A model generated the notes under the pieces. The model was not told the DNA's origin. It did not search any database and was given only the letters and a program-made list of their open reading frames with translations. From Pseudocitrobacter sp913778145 (GTDB lineage Bacteria > Pseudomonadota > Gammaproteobacteria > Enterobacterales > Enterobacteriaceae), in the NCBI GenBank assembly GCA_035726825.1, contig JALNTX010000009.1, positions 1 through 64,000 on the forward strand: a DNA stretch of 64,000 bases, in the 5' to 3' direction. Positions 7,105 through 15,913 of the stretch are shown one piece after another (positions within the stretch are counted from its first letter, which is position 1; each line of letters starts with the position of its first letter). The translations under genes were made by a program, and so were the position numbers.

Positions 7105-9012
7105 TCAGGCACCGTTTTTTAACGCTTCCAGATATTCCCAGCGTTCAAACGCCTCTTCTAACGCCTGCTCGGCCTGCGCCAGTTCAGACAACACTTTTTG
7201 CGTATGGTCGTGCGGCTGGCTGAAGAAGGAGGCATCAGCAACCTGTGCCTGCAACGTTTCCAGATTGGCTTCCAGTTCTTCCAGCTTTTGCGGAAGCTGC
7301 TCCAGTTCGCGTTGCAGGTTATAGCTTAGTTTGGTACTGGTTCGCTTAACAGTTTCTGCTTTTGGCTGCGTCGCTTCGGCTGTTTTCTTAACAATAGCTT
7401 GTTTTTGCGCCTGTGATTGGCTCTGTTGGCCGCGCGCATCGTGATAACCGCCGACGTACTGACCAATCTTGCCCTCACCTTCGAAGATCCAGCACTCCGT
7501 TACGGTGTTATCCACAAATTGACGATCGTGGCTTACCAGTAAAACGGTGCCCTGATAACCATCAATCAGCTCTTCCAGCAGTTCGAGCGTTTCGACATCC
7601 AGGTCGTTGGTCGGTTCATCGAGAATCAACAGGTTGCTGGGTTTCAGGAATAAGCGAGCCAGCAGCAGACGGTTACGCTCCCCGCCGGAGAGCGCGCGCA
7701 CCGGCGTCATGGCGCGTTTGGGATGGAAGAGGAAGTCCTGGAGATAACCAAGCACGTGGCGCGGTTTTCCGTTCACCATCACTTCCTGCTTGCCTTCCGC
7801 CAGGTTGTCCATCACCGTTTTATCCGGGTCAAGTTCGGCGCGGTGTTGGTCAAAATAGGCGACTTCCAGTTTGGTACCAACGTGGATACGCCCGCTATCG
7901 GCCTGCAACTGACCGAGCATCAGTTTTAACAGTGTGGTTTTACCACAGCCATTCGGGCCAATCAGCGCGATTTTATCGCTACGCTGCACCTGTGCGGAGA
8001 AGTCTTTCACCAGCACTTTACCGTCAACCTGGTAATTAACATCTTCCATTTCGAAGACGATCTTACCGGAGCGGGAGGCTTCTTCGACCTGCATTTTAGC
8101 GCTGCCCATCACTTCACGGCGGGCGCTGCGTTCATTACGCATGGCTTTCAGTGCGCGCACGCGGCCCTCGTTACGGGTACGACGCGCTTTGATGCCCTGA
8201 CGGATCCACACTTCTTCCTGCGCCAGCTTGCGATCGAACTCGGCGTTTTGCAGCTCTTCAACGCGCAGAGCTTCTTCTTTTTCGATCAGATACTGATCGT
8301 AATTACCCGGATAGGTGACCAGCTTACCGCGATCGAGATCGACAATACGGGTAGCCATATTGCGAATAAACGAACGGTCATGCGAAATGAAGATAATGGT
8401 GCCTTTAAACGTCTTCAGGAACCCTTCCAGCCAGTCGATGGTTTCAATATCGAGGTGGTTAGTCGGTTCATCAAGCAGCAGCACGCGCGGCGCGCTGACC
8501 AGCGCCCGGCCCAGCGCCGCCTTACGCAGCCAGCCGCCGGAAAGCGACGCCAGCTCCATATTTGGCTCAAGCCCTAACTGGTCCAACACTTCGTTAATGC
8601 GATTTTCCAGCTGCCAGAGGCCATGGTGATCCAGTTGCTCCTGAATCTTTGCCAGTTCCTGCAAATTCTTGTCGCTCGGATCCGTCATTACCAGCTGTGA
8701 GACATCGTGATAACGCTTCAGGTAAACCGCTTGTTCTTCAATGCCTTCGGCAACGAAATCATACACGCTGCCCTGCACGTTGCGCGGCGGATCCTGTTGC
8801 AGACGCGCCACAACCAGGTCCTGTTCATAAATAATGCGCCCGTCGTCCAGACCCTGCTCGCGGTTGAGGATCTTCATCAACGTCGACTTACCCGCGCCGT
8901 TGCGGCCAACCAGACAGACACGTTCGTTATCTTCGATGTGCAGTTCTGCGTTATCGAGGAGTGGCGCATCGCTGAACGACAACCACGCGCCATGCATACT
9001 AATTAATGACAT
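7105..9012 (-). CDS. uup: ABC-F ATPase Uup
   Basis: A 635-residue cytoplasmic ABC-F protein with two ATPase domains and no membrane segment. Domain 1 has Walker A GRNGAGKST (about 36-44), signature SLSGGWLRK and Walker B LLLDEPTNHLD. Domain 2 has GPNGCGKTT, LSGGERNR and LLILDEPTNDLD. A charged linker (EEVWIRQGIKARRTRNEGR) joins them, and a C-terminal coiled coil (about 555-635) is the DNA-binding extension typical of Uup. Uup affects precise transposon excision, replication-fork and branched-DNA processing, and ribosome function. It starts 13 bp after rlmL on the same strand. Confidence 0.95.
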   Translation of the reverse strand: MSLISMHGAWLSFSDAPLLDNAELHIEDNERVCLVGRNGAGKSTLMKILNREQGLDDGRIIYEQDLVVARLQQDPPRNVQGSVYDFVAEGIEEQAVYLKRYHDVSQLVMTDPSDKNLQELAKIQEQLDHHGLWQLENRINEVLDQLGLEPNMELASLSGGWLRKAALGRALVSAPRVLLLDEPTNHLDIETIDWLEGFLKTFKGTIIFISHDRSFIRNMATRIVDLDRGKLVTYPGNYDQYLIEKEEALRVEELQNAEFDRKLAQEEVWIRQGIKARRTRNEGRVRALKAMRNERSARREVMGSAKMQVEEASRSGKIVFEMEDVNYQVDGKVLVKDFSAQVQRSDKIALIGPNGCGKTTLLKLMLGQLQADSGRIHVGTKLEVAYFDQHRAELDPDKTVMDNLAEGKQEVMVNGKPRHVLGYLQDFLFHPKRAMTPVRALSGGERNRLLLARLFLKPSNLLILDEPTNDLDVETLELLEELIDGYQGTVLLVSHDRQFVDNTVTECWIFEGEGKIGQYVGGYHDARGQQSQSQAQKQAIVKKTAEATQPKAETVKRTSTKLSYNLQRELEQLPQKLEELEANLETLQAQVADASFFSQPHDHTQKVLSELAQAEQALEEAFERWEYLEALKNGA

Positions 9013-9024
9013 TCTTTATTCCTT

Positions 9025-11130
9025 TCAGGCTGCGGTAATCAGCCAGCAGTTGTGGATCTGACGGTTACGGGCGAAATCCTGAGACTGTGTTTTATGGGTA
9101 ATGTCTTGTGCTTTCAGTCCCAGTTCGGCCAGGCCGTCGTGATCCATACGGAAACCACGTTTGTTGTTCGAGAACATGATGGTGCCGCCCTTACGCAGCA
9201 GACGCTTCAGGTCTTTCATCAGGCGCAGGTGATCGCGCTGAACATCAAACGCATCTTCCATACGTTTAGAGTTGGAGAAGGTCGGCGGATCGATGAAGAT
9301 CACGTCGAACTGTTCGTCGGTATCGCGCAGCCAGGCGAGCACATCCGCCTGCATCAGGCGATGGGCGCGACCGGTCAGGCCATTCAGACGCAGGTTGCGC
9401 TCGGCCCACTCGAGGTAGGTGCGCGACATATCGACCGTGGTCGTGGAACGCGCGCCGCCCAGGCCCGCGTGAACGCTGGCGCTACCGGTGTAGGAGAAGA
9501 GGTTAAGGAAATCTTTGCCTTTGCTCATCTGACCCAGCATGCGACGGGCGATGCGGTGGTCGAGGAACAGGCCAGTATCGAGGTAGTCGGTCAGGTTAAC
9601 CCACAGGCGGGCGTTATATTCGCTCACCTGCATGAAGTCGCCCTTCTCGTTCATTTTCTCGTACTGATTTTTGCCTTTCTGGCGCTCACGGGTTTTCAGC
9701 ACCAGTTTATTCGGCGCGATGCCCAGCACCGAGATAGTGGCGGCGATAATATCAAACAGGCGCTGGCGTGCTTTGTGCGCATCAACGGTTTTCGGCGGCG
9801 CATATTCCTGCACGACGACCCAGTCGGCGTAACGGTCGACGGCGACGTTATACTCCGGCAGGTCAGCATCATACAGGCGATAACACTCAATACCTTCCTG
9901 CTTCGCCCACTTCTCAAGTTTCTTGAGATTTTTACGCAGGCGGTTGGCGTAATCTTCCGCAACGGTAGCTTTCACTTCGCCGGTGCTTTCCGCGACATGA
10001 TAGTTCTTCTGGATACAATCCAGCGGGCCGTTTTTGGCTTTAAACTGGCGCTCAGCACGCAGCGACACGCAGCTCAGCAGTTCCGGCGAGGCGCTGAACA
10101 GCGACAGGTTCCAGCCGCCAAACTGGCTTTTCATGATGCGGCCCAGCAGGCTGTGCAGGGCAATCAGCGCCGGTTCGCTCTCCAGACGCTCGCCGTATGG
10201 CGGGTTGCTGATAACGGTCCCGTACGGGCCTTTTGGCAGCGGGTTGGTCAGCTGCGCCACGTCTTTTTGTTCGAAGGTAATCAGCTCGCCGATACCAGCG
10301 CGACGGGCGTTGCTGCGAGCAATATCCACGACGCGACGGTCAGTATCCGAACCGTAAAAACGGGATTCATAAGCAGCAAGGCCTGCCCGTGCGCGGGTTT
10401 GCGCATCGGCTTTCACTTCCTGCCAGATAGCGTCGTCATGCTGCGCCCAGCCGCCAAAGCCCCAATGGCCGCGATGCAGCCCCGGCGCGCGATCGGTCGC
10501 CCACATTGCCGCTTCAATCAGCAGCGTACCGGAACCACACATCGGATCGAGCAGCGGCGTCCCCGGCACCCAGCCAGAACGCATGACAATCGCCGCCGCG
10601 AGGTTCTCTTTAATTGGCGCCAGACCGGTGCGATCGCGATAGCCGCGCAGATGCAGGCCTTCACCGCTCAGATCGAGAGAGATAAACGCCTTCTCTTTGT
10701 TCAACCGCACGTTGATGCGCAGGTCAGGATTTTCGCGATCGACATTCGGGCGCGGCAAATTCTTGCGCGTAAACGCATCGACGATGGCGTCTTTTACTTT
10801 CAGCGCACCGTACTGGCTGTTACGGATCTCATCGTTCAGCCCGTTAAAGCTCACGGCAAAAGTGGCGTTCGGGGTGAAGATCTCCGTCCAGTTGATCGCC
10901 TGCACGCCGAGATAGAGGTCCAGATCGCTCCAGACACTGCACTCGCCCAGCGGCATCATGATGCGCGACGCCAGGCGACTCCACATCAGGCTTTGATAAA
11001 GAAGGCGCGTGTCTCCCTGAAAATGGACCCCACCCTGGGTGATTTTGCACTCTTGCGCGCCCAGACCTTCCAGTTCAGTTTTTAACAGCTCTTCCAGCCC
11101 ACGGGCCGTACTGGCAAACAGAGAATTCAT
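9025..11130 (-). CDS. rlmL: 23S rRNA methyltransferase RlmKL
   Basis: A 701-residue bifunctional enzyme (YcbY). It begins with a THUMP RNA-binding domain (about 45-155). The RlmL half makes m2G2445 and has the SAM motif DPMCGSG (195-201) and catalytic NPPY (309-312). The RlmK half makes m7G2069 and has FLNLFSYTGSASVHA with the later IDPPTFSNSKRMEDAF. Length is within one residue of the E. coli protein, so this is the normal fused gamma-proteobacterial form. It heads the rlmL-uup(-pqiABC) group and is divergent from ycbX with about 98 bp between them. Confidence 0.96.
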   Translation of the reverse strand: MNSLFASTARGLEELLKTELEGLGAQECKITQGGVHFQGDTRLLYQSLMWSRLASRIMMPLGECSVWSDLDLYLGVQAINWTEIFTPNATFAVSFNGLNDEIRNSQYGALKVKDAIVDAFTRKNLPRPNVDRENPDLRINVRLNKEKAFISLDLSGEGLHLRGYRDRTGLAPIKENLAAAIVMRSGWVPGTPLLDPMCGSGTLLIEAAMWATDRAPGLHRGHWGFGGWAQHDDAIWQEVKADAQTRARAGLAAYESRFYGSDTDRRVVDIARSNARRAGIGELITFEQKDVAQLTNPLPKGPYGTVISNPPYGERLESEPALIALHSLLGRIMKSQFGGWNLSLFSASPELLSCVSLRAERQFKAKNGPLDCIQKNYHVAESTGEVKATVAEDYANRLRKNLKKLEKWAKQEGIECYRLYDADLPEYNVAVDRYADWVVVQEYAPPKTVDAHKARQRLFDIIAATISVLGIAPNKLVLKTRERQKGKNQYEKMNEKGDFMQVSEYNARLWVNLTDYLDTGLFLDHRIARRMLGQMSKGKDFLNLFSYTGSASVHAGLGGARSTTTVDMSRTYLEWAERNLRLNGLTGRAHRLMQADVLAWLRDTDEQFDVIFIDPPTFSNSKRMEDAFDVQRDHLRLMKDLKRLLRKGGTIMFSNNKRGFRMDHDGLAELGLKAQDITHKTQSQDFARNRQIHNCWLITAA

Positions 11131-11228
11131 ATCATCACTTTTACTTGCAGAAAATTGTTGCGCATTATAGCCAATCTCGGCCCCATGTCATAAAGTTAAA
11201 GGCTTATTTCTGACTCAGGGAATGCGTC

Positions 11229-12338
11229 ATGCTGACGTTATCGCGACTTTTCATTCACCCGGTGAAATCCATGAGGGGTATTGGGCTCACTCACGCCTTT
11301 GCGGATATCAGCGGAATGGCGTTCGACCGCATTTTTATGGTGACCGAACCCGATGGCACCTTTATCACCGCGCGACAGTACCCGGCAATGGTGCGCTTCA
11401 CCCCCGCCATCCTCCGCGACGGGCTGCATCTGACGGCCCCAGACGGCAGTAGCGCACTGGTGCGCTTTGCCGATTTCACTGCGCAGGCTGAGCCGACGGA
11501 AGTATGGGGCAACCATTTTACCGCCCATATCGCCCCGAAGGCGATCAACCAATGGCTATCACCGTTCTTTAAACGCGAGGTGCAGCTGCGCTGGCTTGGG
11601 GATAACCTCACGCGCCGCGTAAAACGTCACGACGCAGTGCCGCTCTCCTTTGCCGATGGTTTCCCCTACTTGCTGACCAACGAAGCCTCGCTGCGCGATC
11701 TCCAGCAGCGCTGCCCGGCCAGTGTCAAAATGGAACAGTTCCGCCCAAATCTGGTGGTGACCGGCGCGCAGGCGTGGGATGAAGACCGCTGGAAAACCCT
11801 GCGCATTGGCGAGGTGGTCTTTGACGTGGTGAAACCGTGCAGCCGCTGTATTTTCACCACCATTAGCCCGGAAAAAGGCCAGAAACACCCGGCAGGTGAA
11901 CCGCTGCACACGCTGCAATCTTTCCGCACCGCGCAGGATAACGGCGACGTCGATTTCGGTCAGAACCTGATCCCACGCAACAGCGGCGTGGTTCGCGTGG
12001 GCGATGAGGTGGAAATACTCGCGAGCGGGCCTGGAAAAATCTACGGCGCAGGGGCTGAGGATGACACCGTCGCCGTGGAAGATAGCGCGGCGACAAAAGT
12101 GGTTATCGACTGGCAGGGGAAGACCTTTGTTGGCAATAATCAGCAGGTATTACTGGAACAGCTCGAACAACAGGGCATTCGCATCCCCTACTCTTGCCGC
12201 GCCGGAATTTGTGGAAGCTGCCGCATTACGCTGGACGAAGGTGAAGTGACGCCGCTCAAGAAGAGCGCGATTGGCAATGATGGCACCCTACTCAGCTGTA
12301 GTTGTGTGCCCAAAACCGCGTTGAAACTGCGCAGTTAA
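11229..12338 (+). CDS. ycbX: MOSC-ferredoxin protein YcbX
   Basis: A 369-residue protein combining an N-terminal MOSC barrel domain, a MOSC domain with the conserved KPCSRC motif expected to bind molybdenum cofactor, and a C-terminal plant-type [2Fe-2S] ferredoxin domain (Cys323, Cys328, Cys331 plus Cys357/Cys359). In E. coli YcbX gives molybdenum-dependent protection against N-hydroxylated bases such as 6-N-hydroxylaminopurine. The ferredoxin tail suggests it receives electrons from a separate reductase. It is divergent from rlmL, and its stop codon overlaps that of zapC by four bases in a tail-to-tail arrangement. Confidence 0.93.
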   Translation: MLTLSRLFIHPVKSMRGIGLTHAFADISGMAFDRIFMVTEPDGTFITARQYPAMVRFTPAILRDGLHLTAPDGSSALVRFADFTAQAEPTEVWGNHFTAHIAPKAINQWLSPFFKREVQLRWLGDNLTRRVKRHDAVPLSFADGFPYLLTNEASLRDLQQRCPASVKMEQFRPNLVVTGAQAWDEDRWKTLRIGEVVFDVVKPCSRCIFTTISPEKGQKHPAGEPLHTLQSFRTAQDNGDVDFGQNLIPRNSGVVRVGDEVEILASGPGKIYGAGAEDDTVAVEDSAATKVVIDWQGKTFVGNNQQVLLEQLEQQGIRIPYSCRAGICGSCRITLDEGEVTPLKKSAIGNDGTLLSCSCVPKTALKLRS

Positions 12339-12877
12339 ACCGCTTGCTCCAGGCTGTAACCCGCCAGACCCGGCTGAGGTTGCAGCCTGTCATTCATCAC
12401 TTTAATGGCATCGCCCAACTGCATGGTTCGCCCGGCCAGCACCAGCCCTGGCTGCGCAAGCAGACACAGCGCGGCGTTATCCCCCGGCTCGACCACCAGC
12501 AGGTTAACCTGCTGATTAGTATCGCTCAGCCAGACGCTTGCCGCATCGCCGCTTACCGGTGTCCAGCTATCGGTATGCGCACGGAAATGCCAGCTTTTCG
12601 GCATTTGCGGTTTCAGGAAGCGAATCGCCACCAGCGCGTTAAGAATGAGTTCGGCACGATGTTCTTTAGAGAGTTCGAGGTCACGGCATTTTTCTTCGAA
12701 GGAGAAGTAAAGCGCGGCGTCATCAACGCAAAAACCAGTTGGGTCGAAAGCGTCCGGGGTTAACATTCGGCGAGCAAAACGCGAACGAAACAACATGCCA
12801 TTGGCTAAATCGAGCATCATTCGATCGTGCTCTTCATCATAATACCAACGCCAGTTATCGTCTGGTTTAATTCGCAT
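12335..12877 (-). CDS. zapC: Cell-division protein ZapC
   Basis: A 180-residue cytoplasmic protein equivalent to YcbW/ZapC, with the same length as in E. coli. ZapC binds FtsZ and promotes lateral bundling of protofilaments at the division ring. No membrane segment or enzyme motif is visible, as expected. It begins MRIKPDDNWRWYYDEEHD and starts with ATG. It lies downstream of pyrD on the same strand, separated by the pyrD terminator and about 165 bp, and overlaps the ycbX stop by four bases. Confidence 0.93.
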   Translation of the reverse strand: MRIKPDDNWRWYYDEEHDRMMLDLANGMLFRSRFARRMLTPDAFDPTGFCVDDAALYFSFEEKCRDLELSKEHRAELILNALVAIRFLKPQMPKSWHFRAHTDSWTPVSGDAASVWLSDTNQQVNLLVVEPGDNAALCLLAQPGLVLAGRTMQLGDAIKVMNDRLQPQPGLAGYSLEQAV

Positions 12878-12989
12878 TGTCCGCTCCCCTCATTTCAGCA
12901 TCCGTTTGCTGTGAAATCTTTCCCGCTTCGTTTTTTTTGCCTAAATAATAAAAGACTAAAATGTTTAAATAAGCAACAATGAGGAAATA

Positions 12990-13023
12990 TAAAGCAACCA
13001 GGGCTTAAAATAAAGCCCTGGTT
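12990..13023 (-). terminator. Terminator after pyrD
   Basis: A perfect 11-bp inverted repeat (AACCAGGGCTT / AAGCCCTGGTT, 12996-13023) is followed on the minus strand by T-rich sequence. It lies 20 bp past the pyrD stop and separates pyrD from zapC. Confidence 0.7.
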
Positions 13024-13042
13024 CACATAATGAGATAAAAGA

Positions 13043-14053
13043 TTAGATGTGGGTAACGATTTCTTTAATCAGCGGCGGGCCTTTAAAAATAAACCCGGAA
13101 TAGATCTGCACCAGCGTCGCGCCCGCGGCCACCTTCTCACGCGCGGCAATAACGGAGTCAATTCCACCGACACCGATAATCGGCAAACGACCGTTTAATT
13201 CGGCGGAGAGCATACGGATAATTTCGGTGCTTTTTAATTGCAATGGACGACCACTCAGGCCACCGGTTTCATCGCAATTTTTCATCCCCTGAACCAGAGA
13301 ACGATCCAATGTGGTATTGGTGGCGATCACCCCATCAATATTATGGCGAACTAAACTATCGGCAACCTGGATCAACTCTTCGACAGAAAGATCCGGCGCG
13401 ATCTTCACCGCCACGGGAACATATTTATGGTGTTTCGCCTGAAGCTCTGCCTGCTTATTTTTAATACTGGAAAGCAGATCGTCCAGCGCGTCGCCATATT
13501 GCAGCGTGCGCAGCCCTGGGGTATTTGGCGAGGAGATATTAATGGCAATATATCCGGCGTAGGCATAGATTTTCTCCATACAAATCAGATAGTCATCTTT
13601 ACCTTGCTCGACCGGCGTATCTTTATTTTTACCGATATTAATGCCCAGTACGCCATCGAAATGCGCTTTTTTAACATTCTCAACCAGGTTATCAACACCC
13701 AGGTTATTAAAGCCCATGCGGTTGATCAAACCCTCAGCGTCGACCAGACGGAAGATCCTCGGCTTATCGTTACCCGGCTGTGGACGCGGCGTAACGGTAC
13801 CGATTTCGATCGAGCCAAAACCCATCGCACCGAGTGCGTCAATGCACTCACCATTTTTGTCCAGACCTGCCGCCAGACCCAGCGGATTTTTGAAGGTCAA
13901 TCCCATACAGCTCACCGGCTTTGAAGGCACTTTCTGGCGAACCAGCGCTTCAAACGGCGTCCCGGTTACCCGGCGTAATGATTGAAAAGTAAATTCATGA
14001 GCGCGCTCAGGATCGAGCTGGAAAAGGGCTTTACGAACGAAAGGGTAGTACAT
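13043..14053 (-). CDS. pyrD: Dihydroorotate dehydrogenase PyrD (quinone type)
   Basis: A 336-residue class 2 dihydroorotate dehydrogenase that oxidises dihydroorotate to orotate and passes electrons to quinones at the inner membrane. The N-terminal helices (MYYPFVRKALFQLD) form the membrane-associated quinone tunnel. The FMN-binding barrel follows, with family motifs GLAAGLDKNGE, NISSPNTPGLR (containing the catalytic serine) and GVGGI near the C-terminus. The open frame runs nine codons further upstream, but ATG 14053 has an AGGAG ribosome site and gives the exact family length. The leader carries a pyrimidine-responsive hairpin and a PurR box lies upstream. Confidence 0.97.
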   Translation of the reverse strand: MYYPFVRKALFQLDPERAHEFTFQSLRRVTGTPFEALVRQKVPSKPVSCMGLTFKNPLGLAAGLDKNGECIDALGAMGFGSIEIGTVTPRPQPGNDKPRIFRLVDAEGLINRMGFNNLGVDNLVENVKKAHFDGVLGINIGKNKDTPVEQGKDDYLICMEKIYAYAGYIAINISSPNTPGLRTLQYGDALDDLLSSIKNKQAELQAKHHKYVPVAVKIAPDLSVEELIQVADSLVRHNIDGVIATNTTLDRSLVQGMKNCDETGGLSGRPLQLKSTEIIRMLSAELNGRLPIIGVGGIDSVIAAREKVAAGATLVQIYSGFIFKGPPLIKEIVTHI

Positions 14054-14068
14054 GAACTCTCCTGGATT

Positions 14069-14097
14069 CCCGGTGTGCAAACCGGGGGCGTATTATG
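14069..14097 (-). promoter_or_regulatory. pyrD start-switch leader hairpin
   Basis: On the minus strand a -10-like CATAAT (14092-14097) is followed by a run of C then GG and a 6-bp hairpin, CCCGGT-TTGCAC-ACCGGG (14069-14086), just before the AGGAG ribosome site. In E. coli pyrC and pyrD high CTP selects a C start whose transcript folds and hides the ribosome site, while low CTP shifts the start to G. The same layout is seen here; regulation is inferred. Confidence 0.65.
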
Positions 14098-14139
14098 TGC
14101 GATTGCGCACAAAAAGGGAATTGACCAGGAACAAAAAAA

Positions 14140-14155
14140 ACGCAAACGTTTTCAT
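14140..14155. promoter_or_regulatory. PurR operator upstream of pyrD
   Basis: ACGCAAACGTTTTCAT matches the PurR box consensus at all defined positions. It lies about 55-70 bp before the predicted pyrD start, where E. coli pyrD has its PurR site, and only 8 bp past the stop codon of the last fimbrial gene. Confidence 0.8.
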
Positions 14156-14163
14156 CCCACTCT

Positions 14164-14847
14164 TCAGGGAAGACGCTGTTCGGTTACCGGCGTTAATCCC
14201 CCCAGATCGTTAAGCGTTCGCCAGCGTAAAGTACAGGCCGTTTGTGCGGCGCACCAGCCAAAGCGGCGCTGTGCCAGAGGCGGTATAACGCCAAGGTCCT
14301 TCACCGGGCTACCGTTGGTCGTCACCTGCGTCAGATTGATGTAAAAAGGGGTGGGGTTTTCCGCTATCACCCCCTGTGGATCGCGCCGCCACGTTATCTG
14401 CTGCCACGCTTGTTCAGGATTTCCCTTCAATGAGGCCGGGCGCCAGAAGAGTTTAAAAGAGGAGCGCAGCGCCACCTTCACGCTACGATCTTCTACCCTG
14501 CCCGATGGGATAGATGCGACACTCAGCGCAAACAGCGTTTCGCGATCGTTTGGCATGAGGGTATCGGTTTTTACCAGGCGAATCGTCCCGGTAGCCCCTG
14601 GCGGCAGTAAAAACAGCGGCGGTGTGGCTAAAACGGGCGGCGACCCGGTGAAAGCATTGGCCCCCGCCCATACGGTGGGCGCAATGATTTTGCTGTTAAT
14701 CAGCCAGGGTTCATTGCTGGTATTGGTCACTGAAATCGTGCGGGTATCGGCAGAAGAGGGAAAAACGAAGCGCGTTCCGCCCACCACCACGCCCGCGTGG
14801 CTGATACCGGACACCGCACACAGCATTAACAGAGCAAACTTAGTCAT
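14164..14847 (-). CDS. ycbF: Second periplasmic fimbrial chaperone (YcbF-like)
   Basis: A 227-residue PapD-type chaperone with a signal peptide ending near residue 18 (SGISHA). The N-terminal Ig domain contains the family pattern GGTRFVFPSS...ISVTNTSNEPWLINS, and FKLFWRP marks the hinge before domain 2. It would cap pilin subunits in the periplasm by donor-strand complementation. It is the last gene of the seven-gene operon and overlaps the end of the preceding subunit gene by eight bases; ATG 14847 was chosen over the upstream in-frame codon for that reason. With two chaperone genes in the operon, it probably serves the accessory subunits. Confidence 0.82.
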   Translation of the reverse strand: MTKFALLMLCAVSGISHAGVVVGGTRFVFPSSADTRTISVTNTSNEPWLINSKIIAPTVWAGANAFTGSPPVLATPPLFLLPPGATGTIRLVKTDTLMPNDRETLFALSVASIPSGRVEDRSVKVALRSSFKLFWRPASLKGNPEQAWQQITWRRDPQGVIAENPTPFYINLTQVTTNGSPVKDLGVIPPLAQRRFGWCAAQTACTLRWRTLNDLGGLTPVTEQRLP

Positions 14848-15349
14848 AGCGTACCACAAAGGTGGCGCTGGCGTTCACCGCCCCCGAGTTGATGTTCTGG
14901 GCTGTCGGGCGCAGTTGTGCATAAAACGTCAGCGCCACCTTACCCTGTTTTAAGGGATAAGGTTTACTCTCCTGCTTTAACGGAATAAGACGTTGCCCAT
15001 CATCAAGAAACGCCACCGCCAGCCCGGTCGCGGCACTGCTGCCGGTGTCGATCGCCAGCAGGTCAGGTTGGGTGGTATCCGTCTCGCCAGAAAAAGTGAC
15101 ATTGGCGGCGCTCACATCGGCGCCGCACTGTTCAAGATTGATAGTGAAGGCTTTTTCTGCCGATGCGCGCCCCTGAACAAACTGGCTGACGGAAAGCGTA
15201 CCGAGAGGGATCTGAATCGCTTTGCTGTCCTGCGCCAGAATGCAGGTGTTGCTGCGAAACGTTCCGCTGATATTGACCGTGCCATCGTGGGCAAAGGCAA
15301 CACTGCTGCACATCACGAGGGCGAAAGAAATATATTGCACACTTTTCAT
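14840..15349 (-). CDS. ycbV: Minor fimbrial subunit (YcbV-like)
   Basis: A 169-residue pilin-fold protein with a signal peptide ending at VAFA (about residue 20). It has a conserved disulphide pair (NTCILA and LEQCGAD) and the C-terminal beta-zipper ending FVVRYD typical of chaperone-usher subunits. It is probably an accessory or adaptor subunit near the tip. A GTG codon two positions upstream is also in frame, but ATG 15349 with an upstream AGGG is the better start. It follows the preceding subunit gene by about 10 bp. The symbol is given by operon position and moderate similarity. Confidence 0.75.
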   Translation of the reverse strand: MKSVQYISFALVMCSSVAFAHDGTVNISGTFRSNTCILAQDSKAIQIPLGTLSVSQFVQGRASAEKAFTINLEQCGADVSAANVTFSGETDTTQPDLLAIDTGSSAATGLAVAFLDDGQRLIPLKQESKPYPLKQGKVALTFYAQLRPTAQNINSGAVNASATFVVRYD

Positions 15350-15358
15350 CGACACACC

Positions 15359-15901
15359 CTACTCATAAACCAGGTCGAAATAGAGCACCGCGGTAGCATT
15401 TCCGCCCGTGGCCCCCTCTTTCGTTGATTTATAGCGCAGCTTATATTTCAGCTCATTATCGCCTGCCTTCAGGGGATATCGTGCGGTCAGGCTGTTGAGC
15501 GGGATCTCCTCCTGGGTTTGCGCATCGATAATTTGCACGGCGATACCCGTTGCCATATTGCCGCTGCCGCCGGTATCGGTCAGCTTAAGCAACGTGGGAG
15601 CGAGTGGATCGGACTCACCGCTAAAATAGACTCTGGCATCCTGAATTCCCGCGGCACAACCGTTGATATCAATGTTTAAATCCGCCGACGCGCTGACGGC
15701 ATTGGCCGCCTGAAAATCACTGATATTGAAATTGCCAATGAAAACATTCTGCATTGCGCTACTGGTCGCCACATCGCAGCCCTGATCGATAACGTTGCCG
15801 TAGATGTGCATATTCACCTGATCGGCGCCTTTCAGGTTGCCAAACGCGGAAAAGGCGCAGAATGCGAGCAGACCGGGAAGAAATAACAGACGGTTAGCCA
15901 T
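15359..15901 (-). CDS. ycbU: Minor fimbrial subunit (YcbU-like)
   Basis: A 180-residue exported pilin-fold subunit. The hydrophobic signal peptide ends near FSAFG (about residue 21). The mature part has the disulphide pair (DQGCDVAT and INGCAAG) and the terminal beta-zipper ending LYFDLVYE. It sits directly after the putative tip adhesin, with about 12 bp between them, as YcbU does in the E. coli elf operon. It may link the adhesin to the shaft. Subunits evolve quickly, so the symbol rests on position as much as on sequence. Confidence 0.75.
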   Translation of the reverse strand: MANRLLFLPGLLAFCAFSAFGNLKGADQVNMHIYGNVIDQGCDVATSSAMQNVFIGNFNISDFQAANAVSASADLNIDINGCAAGIQDARVYFSGESDPLAPTLLKLTDTGGSGNMATGIAVQIIDAQTQEEIPLNSLTARYPLKAGDNELKYKLRYKSTKEGATGGNATAVLYFDLVYE

Positions 15902-15913
15902 TCACGTCGCACC

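Noticed and set aside
9052..11085. A 677-codon open frame on the plus strand opposite rlmL
   Set aside because: It lies entirely inside rlmL, which is certain by sequence. The translation is low-complexity and has no recognisable motif.
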